A stretch of DNA of 64,000 nucleotides from Zea mays (Eukaryota > Streptophyta > Magnoliopsida > Poales > Poaceae): positions 13,166,001 to 13,230,000 of the forward strand of contig NC_050104.1 of NCBI RefSeq assembly GCF_902167145.1, in the 5' to 3' direction. Made by a program: the position numbers and the translations under genes. Positions 22,013-33,883 of the stretch are shown here, one piece after another. Position 1 is the stretch's first letter, and each line of letters starts with the position of its first letter. The notes under the pieces are model-generated. The model ran no database searches. It was given only the letters and a program-made list of their open reading frames with translations, and was not told the origin of the DNA.

Positions 22013-23703
22013 TTCATTTTAATTTATGAAATGTTGATAGTTAGCCATTCAACTTGACAAACTACACAAGTATAATCATTATCTCATTAATGACTATTTA
22101 TTCAATTTTCTGACTGTTTTAGTGTTTACTACCTTGTGAAGTTTCTATTATGTGTTGTAAGGTATTATTAAGATCCTACAACAAAATCTCCTTGTCGTGA
22201 TGGGATTTTGAGACTCAAGTAAAAGCATTAAAATTTTCATGCCATTCTTACATGCATTTACATGCCACCTGACCATTATTTTCTCTTGAAATACACTATT
22301 TGACTGATCTATGCTTCCCAACCAATATCTCCAAGTTACTTTACGAAATTGTTCAGACTTTAGAGTACTTTCCTTTTTTGGGCTACTGCTCTGCTTCGCC
22401 CATCAAAAAGTGTATCGTTATCTTGATCGAGAGGTCATCTTCCTTTTATGGTTTCAAATGTATATGCAAGGGCACATTTTGAATTAAAAGGAACCGACTT
22501 CTTTTCAATGTCCACTGTTTGAACACCTGATGTGGTAGATTGCATGCCTTTTTTGTTTTCAGTTCATTCTTTAGTAGCCTGTTGTTTCGGCTAGCGAGCG
22601 GGTGCGGAAGAAGGAAGGGAGAGGCGCTTGGTTAACCGGACGACAGGACACCACCGGGGGTTCGCTGCAACGCAGCGACGGCTTCTGTAGCTTCTCAGGC
22701 CAAGGTAAGCTTTCAAGCGAATTTGTCGCTGCAACTGTTCTTTAGTAGCCTGTGATATGTTAGTGAATTTGTCGCTCAAACATAAAATGAACTGACTTCT
22801 TTTCAATGCTTCCCCTAATATGACTTTTATATGACATATGTTAAGTAATACAATGTCGAGCTTGTGTGTATTGGGGGTTTTTTATTGGGTATAAAGTTTA
22901 TATATGCATTCTTCCGGTATATATCAGTTGATGCTAATTTTTAGATAAAATGATAGTGGGGAGGCTTAGCTGGTAGTATACTTTGAGTTCGGTGCACTTG
23001 CATCCGTTCACAATTCTCTTTATCATCTGCTTCTCTTCATGTTCTTTTCCAAATATACCATTTAACACAAAGGCAAACACCCTTAAGTGCTTCTCTTCAT
23101 GTTCTTTTCCAGTTACATCGGTTGCTCTGTGAGACAACCACTCACTTGCATTTCTTAACAAGCATTTGCAGTTATCTGTAGCAGTCCCATAGTACCTCTC
23201 ACGTCAACAAACATGAAACAAGTTCTTCTTACCCAATGATGAACAAAGATATATAACAACCTAGGGAGATTGTCTGCATAAGCACACTTGAAATCAGAAC
23301 CTTGATGACGACATGATGACTGATGAGATTAAATGACTTTAGAAAGTAAACGACGTGATAATTGATCAGAAAACATATGACGACATGAGAATTGATGAGA
23401 ATAAAAGGCTTTACAAAGTAATAACTTTTTTGAGCTTCTGACAACATATTTTTTCATGAACCAATAGACAACAATAGAATATTGAACCGCGAAAGTATGA
23501 CATGTGTTCCATTTAAATTTAAATTTTAAATTATGTTAAAGGCTATAAGGTTTTGATGGAACCGGTCGTACTGAACCGTAAAAGAGCCGCAGCGGACCGC
23601 CTAAAACGGATGCCTATGTAAGTTATTATATGAATATATTTACACAAAATTTGTCTTTCAAAGTTATGATTGTTATTTAGTCGTATGTTTAATATAGCTT
23701 CAG
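22013..23703. other. Noncoding DNA between element A and the RPA-like relic
   Basis: AT-rich with no protein I recognise. A GC-rich patch at about 22585-22710 ends in CCAAG|GTAAGC and could be a small exon fragment. Words such as TTTAGTAGCCTG and GACTTCTTTTCAATG occur on both sides of it, which suggests a local duplication. A 60-bp duplication with GCTTCTCTTCATGTTCTTTTCC lies at about 23030 and 23090. Another direct repeat with GACGACATGA lies at 23305-23400. It probably belongs to the 5' part of the Helitron, but I could not identify the Helitron 5' end. Confidence 0.4.
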
Positions 23704-24731
23704 GTTGTTCGACGACTACCGTGATGAAGATTTTTGTGGGCTACCGCAGAAATACAGTATTGTCGCTCGGGTAGAAGTTAAATTCCCGATTGAACCACGT
23801 TATCGTGACAGACAACATTTCATTTTATCTGACATCAATGTAAGCCAACAATTCTTTAAGTTTCATTTTGAAAGTTACACGATCTTCATACCATCACCTC
23901 TTCTCCTACTGAAATACTATTAGGGAGCCAAGATCGAGGCCATGACATATTTGTATGAGACAGTCAAACATTTCGACAATTTGCTCCATGAAAAGCATGT
24001 TTACAAGATGCATAACGTAAAGTTTGGTCTTCATCCGGGTGAATTTAATTTTCGACATCTAAATGGTCCCATGGAATTGTATCTCAACCAACAAACTATC
24101 GTGGAGCCATACACTGTTCCAATTCAAATGGCGTCATTCCCAAAACATATATTCTTGAACCTTGCTGATATTGTCGAGTTGCCAAACAGAACTTTAGTCG
24201 GTGAATATATCGATCTCTATAAATTATTAAAATATCATTTACACAAAATTCAGTATTAATCCATTTATAAATTGTTATTTTTGTAGACATTATGGCTATT
24301 GTAGTCCACCTGGATACAATTTATCGCACAATGTGGGGCCCATTCGGAAAGATTGTTATAATAGATGCTAGATATATATTCCATTAATTGTATATATCAA
24401 ATCTATATATTACTAACCTATTCTTACCAAAATCAATGTCCTAGGTGGTCTTTACATATCATTAAAGTTTGGGTGACCTACTAAACAAAAATGCACTCCG
24501 CTGGACGTTGGCTAAGGAGGATTATGGCATAATAATCGGTACTATGTTTAGGCAGTTCAGAAGACAAGGTACAACATGCCTTTACCCCTTGCAAACACAT
24601 ACGTCACTAAGTTTTGCTTTATAATGATTTGTAACGAAGATTTAAATATGTAATTCTAGAGTGCCTCGAGTCTTCGGATCATACCGCAATACACATCAAT
24701 CTGTTCCATCACAACACCCATTATTTTGGAC
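23704..24731 (+). pseudogene. RPA70-like single-strand-DNA-binding protein gene of the Helitron, broken
   Basis: Five exons resemble the replication protein A large-subunit-like protein that plant Helitrons carry, which would bind single-stranded DNA during rolling-circle transposition. Likely exons: 23704-23839, 23924-24200, 24287-about 24370, 24445-24568 and 24660-24731. Most boundaries have GT...AG and keep phase. Readable blocks include KIEAMTYLYETVKHF, LHPGEFNFRHLNGPMELYL, FPKHIFLNLADIVELPNRTL, DIMAIVVHLDTIYRTMWGPF and SSDHTAIHINLFHHNTHYFG; together they cover part of an OB-fold region. Breaks: the exon 3 donor is not a clear GT, exon 4 has a 1-nt shift at about 24470, and I see no clear start exon or C-terminal end. 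It lies about 1.1 kb upstream of the Rep/helicase relic on the same strand. Confidence 0.8.
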
Positions 24732-25858
24732 GTAAGTATATTCTAAAAAAATAGTTACATTTAAATCATGATTGTTCTCATTATATCATGAACTACGTGT
24801 AGATATGATTAATTGTGGCATTCATTGCATCAATTCAAAAAGCTTTGGTGGCGCGGAACAACCGTCAGTTTGCTGTTACATTCCTTGAAGAACAAAGGCG
24901 TAGATAGATTCTACAATTTCACAAAGAGCAATAATTGGGACTATGTTTAGGCGTAGATAGATTCTATAATGATAGAATACATGCCGTACTATTGATCAAC
25001 CAAAAGCAACATGAAGCTCAATTGTATGTCTATGAATTTTGTTTGTAATACCTATGACATGGGTTTAATAAGAGATAGTTTGTGATTTTTTTGTTCCATA
25101 ATTAATAAATATTTTGTGCGAAAAATTGATTTCCCGTACTAATATGTATGGGTTACACATATTTAGATAATGCAGACAGTCTCCAAATCTGTATTATATT
25201 ATGAGAAAAATATAAACTTTGTATTTTGTCTAACATGCGTGGAATTCCTGTAGAATAACATGAACAAAATTAATGCATTTTATTGGACAGGCCTGATCAC
25301 CTCCAAATTATGAAAGAAGGGCTTTATGGGTTACACATATTTAGATACTGACAATGCAAAGGATTAGTCACAAAACCAAACCCTACAATATCACACCAAA
25401 ACTTTACGCCTCACCTGAGTCTAAATTCTGGAACATTGTTCTTCCTCTACCATATTCAAAAGTTTAATCAAGGGCGCCTAAGAGGATCCTCCTCTGATGC
25501 TTGCACGAGCTTTTCCTTGATCTCCTCCCTTGTGACGATATCCCTGTTGTCAACCCTTGTCCGTACATTCTGGTTTGCTTAATGCAAATGGCTGTATGTG
25601 AACATGTTTGTTCGAATATTCTGTGAACCTTGTTGTGTTTGAGAACTATGTGTACCGTGTATACTGTGTGACAACAACAAATATGTTTCTATGTGTACTG
25701 AACAGATAGCTGTGTAAAATGTGTGCAAATTGATACATGTACACAATAGACAAACGATGTGTCTTAAATTTTATATATTGAACTAAATTGTGGTTGTACA
25801 CAGAGTACTGTGTGAAAACTTAACTAAGCCATTCCACTGTCCATAATAGGGTTTCTTT
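24732..25858. other. Noncoding gap between RPA-like and Rep/helicase relics
   Basis: Mostly AT-rich. The word GCGTAGATAGATTCTA occurs at about 24898 and 24950, and ATGGGTTACACATATTTAGATA at about 25147 and 25327, so short duplications are present. On the minus strand, about 25556 to 25468, an open stretch ends in EDPLRRP followed by a stop, with an acceptor-like AACCAG before it. This may be the last exon of a captured gene fragment, but the family is unknown to me. Confidence 0.4.
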
Positions 25859-27136
25859 ATGGATAACGGAGAACCAACAGAAATAGATCAGATGGAACAT
25901 AATGATGGTCGCACACCATTGACAAACATCTCAAACACCATTACTATAGGTAAAGGTTATTACAGGCGTGTCGATTAACGTTTGAAATGTAGTATGTAGG
26001 GGAACACTAATACACAAAGTTATACTGTAGCTGATGGCAATGGATCGAAATTGCTTGGTCCAAATGTCGATGCTAAGGAACGTAAGAGGCAAAGGGAAAG
26101 GGAAAGAGAAAGATATGTCACGATGACCGTTGAACAAAAAAACGAGAAAAGTAGAAAGCGTTGTGAAGTAAGTCAACGAAATAAAGGACCTCCTATACAG
26201 CCAGAGGCATCTAGAGGTGATGAAAATGTTAAATTCCTAATTGTTATTATACCTACATGTACCTTATACAAAATTGTCGTGTATTCTTTTGTATATGGGT
26301 GATATACAAAGAAGACATTAATATGAAGACATGTGAGACGGTTAACTTTGAAATAAGTGGAGATGTGCATCTTGGTTCAGGTATATGATCATTGAAACAA
26401 TTATTTTAATAGATCCTCTTATGGATTAGTGAATATCTATTAATCTTATTTTTGGTTTTCATTGTGTTTCACAGTTAGTCTTTCATATGGCTGTAGCACA
26501 ATTGATTTCACAAACTTTGCAACACAAGGTATTGCAGATATACCAATCACAATTTTTCACCCATCATTTTATAATAAAGATTTGTTGTCTTTGTCTAGAG
26601 GTTGGCTCTTTACTTATGCTAAATGCATTTGTAGCCATGAAAATCAGTTTACCACTGTTGGTTTGGCAGTTCCTAATAACAAAACTTCACCGACCAATAA
26701 TTTTATCGAACGAGAAAGGCAAAGGCATAGAGAAAGACGTGCAAAAATGTCAGTAGACCAAAGGAACAAGTTGAATAAGAAGCGTCGTGAGGCGCGACAA
26801 CAAAACAAGGGACAACATATGATGTCCACTGTGTAAGGAGGTGATGAAACACGTCAAATTTAAATTAATGTTTCTGTGCATAAACCTACACTTAGAAAGT
26901 AATGTGATCATTGTTTTTTAGATGGAGACGAAAAAGTAAATGTGAATAAGATGATGATAGAGATTGGTTGCATTGGAATGAGACATTCAAGGCAGACGAT
27001 GTTTTCACAACGAGAGACCTTCTGACACCAGGTACATGACTGTTCACTCAACTAAATTTGCAAAACAGCTGATTTCAGGCGGTTTAACGTATACATGCCC
27101 TATTCCAGGCGTTGTGCTTGAAACTGTTGGTAACAC

Positions 27137-27773
27137 TGTTGGGGACCTTCGGCGTCCGAAGGTCCTCAAAAACAGGATTTAACAGTATTTCTGTAGTACA
27201 ATGTGTAAACAGGTACTCTCGGACTAAAGTCGGCATTGCAGCAGACCAAAATAATACGAAGCTTGATACAGAGCCGAAGGTGTTGAGCAGGAAAGCTTCG
27301 GCGTAACAGCAAAGAGTGGAACCGACTTAAAGATGAAAAGGCTATTCAGACCTCGATAGACTACTATAGAGTTATTATCAAATGTAAAGGGCATGAATGT
27401 AATTTTGTAAGGGCTGTGTCCCGTGTCTATAAATAGATGAACAGTATTCCCGTACTGTTCACGCTGACTTGGCATTCACTTTTTGCGTCACGCTTGTACT
27501 ATCGTTTCCTTCCGATTGAAGGTACACTTATAGTTCAATAATATTTTTGTTCAATAATAATAAATGATTGTTCATGTGTTCTTTTACATTCTTTATATTT
27601 TATCCTTCGTCATTGTTTGATGAATTTATGAAGGTATGTCCTTCATAGCCTTCGTCCGTAAGCCATTATATCCTAAGGGAAATAATGCTTCTGGGGATGA
27701 AGGGTGTTAACGATTAACATTTTCTATGTTGCCTTGTTCTTAACTCCTAGCACTTGAGAACAAGTCTCCAACA
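27137..27773 (+). repeat. 5' LTR of element B (637 bp)
   Basis: Starts TGTTGGGGACCTTCGG and ends GTCTCCAACA. It has TATAAATA at 27428-27435, with hairpin arms GAACAGTA and TACTGTTC at 27439-27460. Confidence 0.95.
27428..27435 (+). promoter_or_regulatory. TATA box of the element B 5' LTR
   Basis: TATAAATA within TGTCTATAAATAGATG, followed after three bases by an 8-bp inverted repeat around a short loop. The same arrangement occurs in element F at 60345 and in the 5' LTR of element A. It is the likely promoter of the sense (gag) RNA. Confidence 0.75.
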
Positions 27774-27774
27774 T

Positions 27775-27785
27775 TGGCGCCCACC
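27775..27785 (+). other. Primer-binding site of element B
   Basis: TGGCGCCCACC begins one base after the LTR end, identical to the site in A and F. tRNA-Lys-type by resemblance. Confidence 0.7.
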
Positions 27786-27847
27786 TCCGGTGAACTCACT
27801 TCCATTTCTTGAGCTTTTTGACACCTTCGGCAAGCATCACCTTCGTC

Positions 27848-29365
27848 ATGCCGCCGAAGAAGGCTTCAGCACCAGGGGCTGGCACGCTGCAGCCGCTGGA
27901 CCCCAATCAAGACGTCCTTTCTCTTAGAGAGGCACGAAGCCAGAAGAGGAAGGCTACCAGTCCAACACCTCCGGAGGATGATCTAGATCAGGAGATTCAA
28001 AATCTGGAAATCCTTCAGCAGCAGGTTCAACGCAAGAAGGAGAAGATGGCCAGGCTAGTTGAACTGCAGAGGCAGATAGATGAAGCCTCTGAAGAAGTTC
28101 GTCATCTTGCTCAGGATGAGCAACACCGAAGGCCTCAGCATCAAGACCTTCATCAGGAGGGCTTTCCCAACGAAGATGACTGGTATGACAATTTCCATCA
28201 TGGGAATTTTGTTTTTGATGATGCTTCTCCCCTGTCCGCTGAGTTACAGGCTACACCTTGGCCTCCGTCCTACAAGCCGCCTCAGCTCCCCGTATTTGAT
28301 GGCCACTCAGACCCGAAGCAGTTTTTGATGAGCTACGAAGCAACAGTGTCTTCGTATGGTGGCAATGCTTCAGTCATGGCCAAATCTTTCGTTATGGCTG
28401 TCAGAAGTGTTGCTCAAACCTGGTATTCTTCCCTTCGACCAGGAACGATCACTTCATGGCAGAAGCTGAAGGATTTGTTGTTAACCAGCTTTCAAGGATT
28501 TCAGACGAAGCCGGTCACTGCTCAGGCTCTGTTCCAGTGCACTCAGGACCACGAAGAATACCTTCAGGCATATGTCCGAAGGTTCTTGCGTCTGAGGGCA
28601 CAGGCACCAACGGTGCCCAATGAAATTGTCATCGAGGCCATGATCAAGGGGCTTCGGCCAGGTCCGTCAGCTCAGTACTTCGCCAGGAAGCCTCCTCAAA
28701 CTTTGGAGAAGCTTCTCCAGAAAATGGATGAATACATTCGGGCCGACAATGATTTTCGCCAAAGAAGGGAGGAGGCTTTCAGGTTTTCTGAAATGACCAG
28801 GGGCTTCGGAGGAAGGTTTTACCCGAGGCATGTGAGATCAATTCACAATTCTACACAAAATGATGACAGAGGAAGCCAACAGCAAAGGCCACAATGCTCC
28901 TCACAGGCTTCTGGACAACAGCAAAGCTCCTTCCGGCCACCAGCTCCAAGAGGCAGAGGCGCCAGGGGCTTCGGAGGAAGATTTGGCGATCAACCGAGAA
29001 GAATCTTTTGCTTATTCTGCGGTGAGAACAAAGGCCATACTACCAGGATGTGCCATGTCACTATACAGAAGCAAAAGGAAATAGCTGAAGCAGCAACACA
29101 GCAAGCCCAGCCGAAGCAGGTCATGCATACAGCTTCGTATCATTCGCCCTACATCCCAGAATATGTGGGCAACCATCCTGCAGTCTCTGCTGCTTCGGCG
29201 AGTCAACCTCAAGCTTCCTGGCAACAGCCTCCGCCTCCACCTCCGTTGCAACAAGGCCAGCAGCCAGAAGGGAGCCAATATGCTCCACATCAAAGGGACT
29301 TCAGAGAACAGTCCGAAGCTCGCACGGTCAACAGCACCGTGCCAGAATCAAAGCACATCTATTGA
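27848..29365 (+). CDS. gag: Gag polyprotein of element B, intact
   Basis: Capsid/nucleocapsid protein of 505 residues. The start is the MPPKK methionine, which A and F share; the frame stays open 13 codons further upstream, so an earlier start is possible. Residues about 50-90 form a coiled coil (LDQEIQNLEILQQQVQRKKE). The retrotransposon Gag core runs from about 140 (PPQLPVFDGHSDPKQFLMSY) to 320 (PPQTLEKLLQKMDEYIRADN). A basic Gly/Arg/Gln-rich linker leads to a zinc knuckle from residue 388, CLFCGENKGHTTRMC, which has five rather than the usual four residues before the histidine. The tail is Pro/Gln-rich. There is no pol frame downstream. Gag could assemble particles and package this RNA, with enzymes supplied by another element. 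Confidence 0.92.
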   Translation: MPPKKASAPGAGTLQPLDPNQDVLSLREARSQKRKATSPTPPEDDLDQEIQNLEILQQQVQRKKEKMARLVELQRQIDEASEEVRHLAQDEQHRRPQHQDLHQEGFPNEDDWYDNFHHGNFVFDDASPLSAELQATPWPPSYKPPQLPVFDGHSDPKQFLMSYEATVSSYGGNASVMAKSFVMAVRSVAQTWYSSLRPGTITSWQKLKDLLLTSFQGFQTKPVTAQALFQCTQDHEEYLQAYVRRFLRLRAQAPTVPNEIVIEAMIKGLRPGPSAQYFARKPPQTLEKLLQKMDEYIRADNDFRQRREEAFRFSEMTRGFGGRFYPRHVRSIHNSTQNDDRGSQQQRPQCSSQASGQQQSSFRPPAPRGRGARGFGGRFGDQPRRIFCLFCGENKGHTTRMCHVTIQKQKEIAEAATQQAQPKQVMHTASYHSPYIPEYVGNHPAVSAASASQPQASWQQPPPPPPLQQGQQPEGSQYAPHQRDFREQSEARTVNSTVPESKHIY

Positions 29366-29637
29366 CAAATATCCTACCTTAATAGCAATCTTTTTCATTC
29401 AGTTTTATTTTCTGTAATAAAGGACATTGTTTTAGGTTTCATGTAATTAGTTTCGTTGATTCCTACAAGAAAAATATGTTTTCTTCACAGGTTTCTGATA
29501 ATAAAAAGGACCTTCGGATTATCGAAAATTCTTCGAAGTCACAAAAAGTCGTTCCGAAGGGAGCGCAGTGTAAGTTTTCTGCTCCAAAGTCGTTCCAAAA
29601 GGAATGCAGAGCATACAGCGAAAAGTCAACGCTGATA

Positions 29638-29877
29638 CCGCCTAAGTAAAAGGCGAAGAAGCTCCAAAGACGTTCCTAAGGGAATGCAGAGCTTATACCG
29701 CCTAAGTAAAAGGCGAAGAAGCTCCAAAGACGTTCCTAAGGGAATGCAGAGCTTATACCGCCTAAGTAAAAGGCGAAGAAGCTCCAAAGACGTTCCTAAG
29801 GGAATGCAGAGCTTATACCGCCTAAGTAAAAGGCGAAGAAGCTCCAAAGACGTTCCTAAGGGAATGCAGAGCTTACA
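29638..29877 (+). repeat. Four 60-bp tandem repeats, essentially perfect
   Basis: The unit starts CCGCCTAAGTAAAAGGCG and contains CGTTCCTAAGGGAATGCAG. Units repeat every 60 bp; three are identical and the fourth differs only at its end. Because 60 is divisible by three, both strands show open frames with a 20-residue periodic peptide, which is a by-product. Diverged single units flank the array (about 29545-29637). Confidence 0.95.
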
Positions 29878-30369
29878 GCGAAGAATCAGCGCTGATACAA
29901 AAATATTGTGTGGGGATATGTGTGTATCTTTCGGAACAAATGCCATCTACGTAACATAACATCATCACATCATTTTGCATAGCATAAGCATCATACATCA
30001 TGTTGCATATGGTACAAGAGGGGGACACAATATTGATCTTCGGAAGTATGCTTTCAAAGAGTGAAAATCGTATTGTCACAAGGAGACACAATCTTCAACT
30101 TCGGAGTATAGCTTCGGAGAATGGTTTCACGAAGCTTGGATATTCTTCATCTGAGCGCTATGGACATTGTTGTGATACATAAAAATTTTTCTTCACGAAG
30201 CATGAAAAGAAGGGAAGGTGTTTTTTCGCCAAAGACTCAAAAAAGGTATGTATGAAAAGTTTCATGCATCGTAAAGAATTAAACCATAAAGAAAAATAAA
30301 ACAAATATGTTACATACAGGATTACAAGATATTACACGTGTTACATTTAAAATGTTTTTACAATAGCAT
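29878..30369. other. Convergent spacer of element B
   Basis: Noncoding DNA between the tandem repeats and the 3' end of the antisense gene. It contains the AACATCATCACATCATTTTGCA-type AT-rich segment and the word CACGAAGCATGAAAAGAAG near 30195-30213, which is also the point where element F was later interrupted. Nothing gene-like was seen. Confidence 0.5.
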
Positions 30370-33300
30370 CTAGTCTTCCCTAAGTACCACTTCTGCAGCT
30401 TCGTTCAACAGTCGATCGACAACCTCATCCATAATAGCTTCAGCCATCTTTTTAATCTCATCGTCACCCTTAGGCCGTGCACCCGGAGATACTTCAGTAG
30501 GATCTGAGGAAGGACAGGACACGGCTACTTTGCTATTACAAATCATAAACAAATCTTAAAGCCTAAGATTACAACACGATAAAAACTATTAGTTGATACC
30601 TAATTGACCTTCGGCCTCTGCGCTCTTTTTAGCAGCCTCAGCTACTTCTCTAGCATCGTGAATACCCTTTTCACTTCTTCGAATAATTTCTCCGGCCATC
30701 TCTCGGCCACCATTATCCCAGATATCAGTAAAAAACTTTCCACCAATTATACTAGCTTCGGCCGAGGGATCTTTTGTATCTTCAAAGGACAAAGCAGCTT
30801 CGGACTGTGCTAAAATTTTTACATGTTCACAGCCCTCCTTCTCTAAGATGCTGGCAATCCCTCTGGCGCCAGAGAAGGCACATATATCTCCTCGGCTATT
30901 TAAAATTTCTTCAAAGGCTTCGGCTTCGTGGTTAATCCATTCGATGACACCTTCGGGATTACCTCTTGAAAAGTTTTCCTCACTTGATAATGCGCCGACC
31001 TTGGCGAAGCTAGCCTTTAATTTCTTGACACAATCTATAGATTTATTGTAGCATCTCTTTTTGGACGAACGAAGCTCTTCAACAGTCACTTCTAGGTGAT
31101 CTGCCCATTGATCGCTGAGTTCACGCTTTGTTTCTTCGAGTATGCGTTCTTCCTTGGCTCTGGCCAGTTGTTTCCGAAGGTCTTCAATTTCGCGTTTCTG
31201 AGCTTCAGCTTGAATTTTAAAAGCAGCTTCATCCTCTTTTATTTTATTTATCAATGAGTATAATATTTTGTATTTTTCGAGACCTTCGTTCCTCAGTTCA
31301 ATTATTTCGGAACGAAGGTTGCTCAGGGCTATTGTACACCCTTCGTCTTCAGCATCTTTCTGTGCTCTAAGAGCATTGCTGAGTATCAAGCCCTGCAAAA
31401 AGAAATATGTGTGTGTATCAGTGGGTTCAAACGAACGGAAAAATACAAGGATTTCATATATCGTACCTTTAAACTATTGTAAGCCAGGCTGTCGGCCAGA
31501 TCGTTCTTCGACAGCACCGAAAGTCCGTCTTCTAAAGTTGGGAATCCGAAGCTTCTGCTCATCTCCCGACAGACAGAAATTTCCTTGCTGTCGGGGAGAC
31601 AATACAAGAAATCTTCTTCTCCACTGCCATTAAATATCAACGCCCCCTTTGGATAATTCAGTTTTTGGGCATAGTGCTGGGCCTCTTGTTCTTCTTTTTC
31701 TGATAATTTTTTCCCCGAAGCATGACGAAAAACATAATCACGAATTTTGGGGGATGCTTCAGGGGCAACAACACTGGTTTTTTCAACAAAAGTTGGATTT
31801 GTTATTTTTTCTTCGTCACTTTCCAAAGGTTTCCCCTTTGCGGGCTCTGAGGGCCCAGTTTCGGTTTCAGCCCCTTGCTCTGGAACTTTAGAACCAGAAG
31901 TTTCAACTGTTGTTTCAGGAGTAACAACAGCTTTCTTCGGAGGTGTGCTTGAAGTCTTAATTGTTTCTAGTACATCTAGCACATTCGCCATTCTTCTTCT
32001 TTTTGGAGTCACTGCTGGCGCTTTTTGATTTTTTGTTGTCTCAACATTTGCTGCAGGACTCACAATTTCTGGTACTTTTTCTTCAGTTGGTTTTTCCACT
32101 TCTGCAATTTTTCTGTGGATAGCGCTTCGGCCATTTCTTTGGTTTCTGGCAGCGAAACCTTCGGTTCTTCTAGTTCTATCTTTTTCGCCGTTTCGGTTAT
32201 CCCTGCAGCTGCAGGTGGCGTGACTGGTCTGGTTGGCTTTTCAGCCTCGGTAACCGAAGAAGATTTCTCGGTAAACTCCGGCACCGAAGCTGGTTCGATA
32301 TAACGCGGCCGGTGAGTGAGGACTTTTATTTTCTTTCTTTCAGGCTCTGGCTCGCTAGGAGCAGTTGCAGCTTCTTCTTTTGCAGAAGTTATGTTCTTTC
32401 TTTTCTGCCTTCGGATGGGGTAGCAATAGTCAGGGTAAACAAACCCAATTGCATCAAATACCCGATTCAGCCTCTTCTTTTTTCGGCCTCCGAAGGCTGC
32501 TGACATCGCGGTATCTTCGGCCTTCGAATAAGCACCAAGCAATTCGTCACTTAAATTTTCAATACTCTTTAGCCAGTCGTCATCTGGCTCAGTAAATTTA
32601 TCTCCAAACTTGAAGGTGTACTTCAGTCTCACAAGCCCACCTTCGTCGGTCTCTTTTATAGTTTCTTGAGGCATTTCCCATTTCTCTGCAAGCGGCCACA
32701 CCCGGAAGGCAATATGTTCTTGTACTAAATCTCTTGTTCCAATAAAAGAGCAGATGACGCCGAAGGCCCTCTGGCATTCTTCGGCAGCTTCATTCATTTC
32801 CACCTTCGGCCTCCGAAGGCCGAAGCTTTGCCAAATAGGACGCATGATTATACCTTTGATGTCTTCTCGTGCTGATAGGTCATTCTTCACATAAAACCAT
32901 TCTGTCATCCAATCCCCGGGCCATCTCTTCCGAAAGGTTGGTACGGGACAGCTTGCCCCGGACCGAGAGACGAAACTGTAGCAGCCAAAGTTATTGTGGT
33001 ACTGTTCTTTGCCCCAAGGCTTTGTTTCATATAATAATTCATGTATATTGCAGAAGCTTCTTGCGTCAGGCTTCAGACCTTGGCTTCTCGTGGCCCACAC
33101 GAAGATATTTAGCCTTATAATCGCCTCTGGAGTAAGTTGATGAAGATAGACTTCGAAGATTTTCAACACCTCCACGACGAAGCTGCTCAAGGGGAATCGC
33201 AATCCGGCTTTCAAAAAGCTTCGGTACACCACAACTTCATTTTCTTCAGGGTGTGGACAAGTCTTTTCCCCTTCGTCCGCCCTCACAATGGACAGATCCC

Positions 33301-33577
33301 GGAAATACCTTCCCCTCATATTGGCAAGATGGTTTTCTTTGATAGCTGATTTGCCGAAAACCGCATGACTTGGTCGCCAGGGGCGGTCTTCGGAGTCTTC
33401 ACCGCCACTATCTACATCAAAACTGTCACTGTCACCAGTATCTTCAGACAAGCCTTCCAGAATTTCCTTGGTGATTTTTTCCGTGTTTGTCTTCGACATC
33501 GCTATAAGAAACCCCAGGTTTTTCTCCTCATCAAGAGACAGTTTCGCCTCAGTAACAGCTTCCTTGTCTCCAGACAT
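30370..33577 (-). CDS. Antisense gene of element B, gypsy-type transposon-domain protein with coiled coil
   Basis: Runs opposite to gag. Exon 1 is 33577-31467, exon 2 31392-30600 and exon 3 about 30503-30370; donors are AAAG|GTACGA and TTAG|GTATCA, and acceptors end in CAG. The start is the MSGDK methionine by match to element A. Residues about 95-290 (VVVYRSFLKAGLRFPLSSF, LHQLTPEAIIRLNIF, PVPTFRKRWPGDWM, IAFRVWPLAEKWEMP) resemble the plant 'putative gypsy-type transposon' domain, by memory PF04195. Then come a basic KKIKVLTHRPRYIEPA stretch, a low-complexity Glu/Pro region with TPKRRRMANVLD, and a long coiled coil in exon 2. Exon 1 has one 1-nt frameshift near 32060-32100, so this copy may not be functional unless a small extra intron lies there. 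No enzymatic motif was seen; function unknown. Confidence 0.78.
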
Positions 33578-33719
33578 CTTCGGAAACACTAAAAAACTAT
33601 TTTCAATGCCGAAGCTTTAAAACTAAAGACTCAGGGAATCTTAGCGCGCAAGAGCTAAAAATTGAGTAAGCGGGAGTGGTTGGCCAGAAAGCGTGCAAAA
33701 TGAGTTTGCGGTATGGCCA

Positions 33720-33727
33720 TATTTATA
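33720..33727 (-). promoter_or_regulatory. TATA box for the antisense gene of element B
   Basis: On the minus strand TATAAATA lies 143 nt before the ATG and about 155 bp inside the 3' LTR boundary. It matches the element A site at 6139-6146 in motif, spacing and neighbouring GCGTATAAATATG context. Confidence 0.65.
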
Positions 33728-33873
33728 CGCTCGGTGCGTTGAAAGTTGAAAGACCCCACTTGTCATTGAATGTTGCTATTCTAGCAAAGGGAAGGTGTTT
33801 TTTCGGACCTTCGGCGTAAAGCCTTCGTCCATATCGCAATCTAAATTTATTATTTCAAACAAATTAATATTGC

Positions 33874-33883
33874 GAGGGGCTAC
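33874..33883 (+). other. Polypurine tract of element B
   Basis: GAGGGGCTAC directly abuts the 3' LTR. Its reverse complement abuts the 3' LTR of element A, so the site is conserved. Confidence 0.7.

Noticed and set aside
29638..29877. Repeat array that could look like a CRISPR
   Set aside because: Units are directly adjacent without unique spacers, and the setting is a plant retrotransposon.
29684..29959. Open frame with a 20-residue periodic peptide, and its mirror on the other strand
   Set aside because: It comes from the 60-bp DNA repeat, whose length is a multiple of three; both strands are open and the units are DNA-level copies.
29366..30369. A missing or overlooked pol in element B
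   Set aside because: I looked for YVDD-type, DD35E-type and protease motifs in all frames between gag and the antisense gene and saw none; the space is only about 1 kb.
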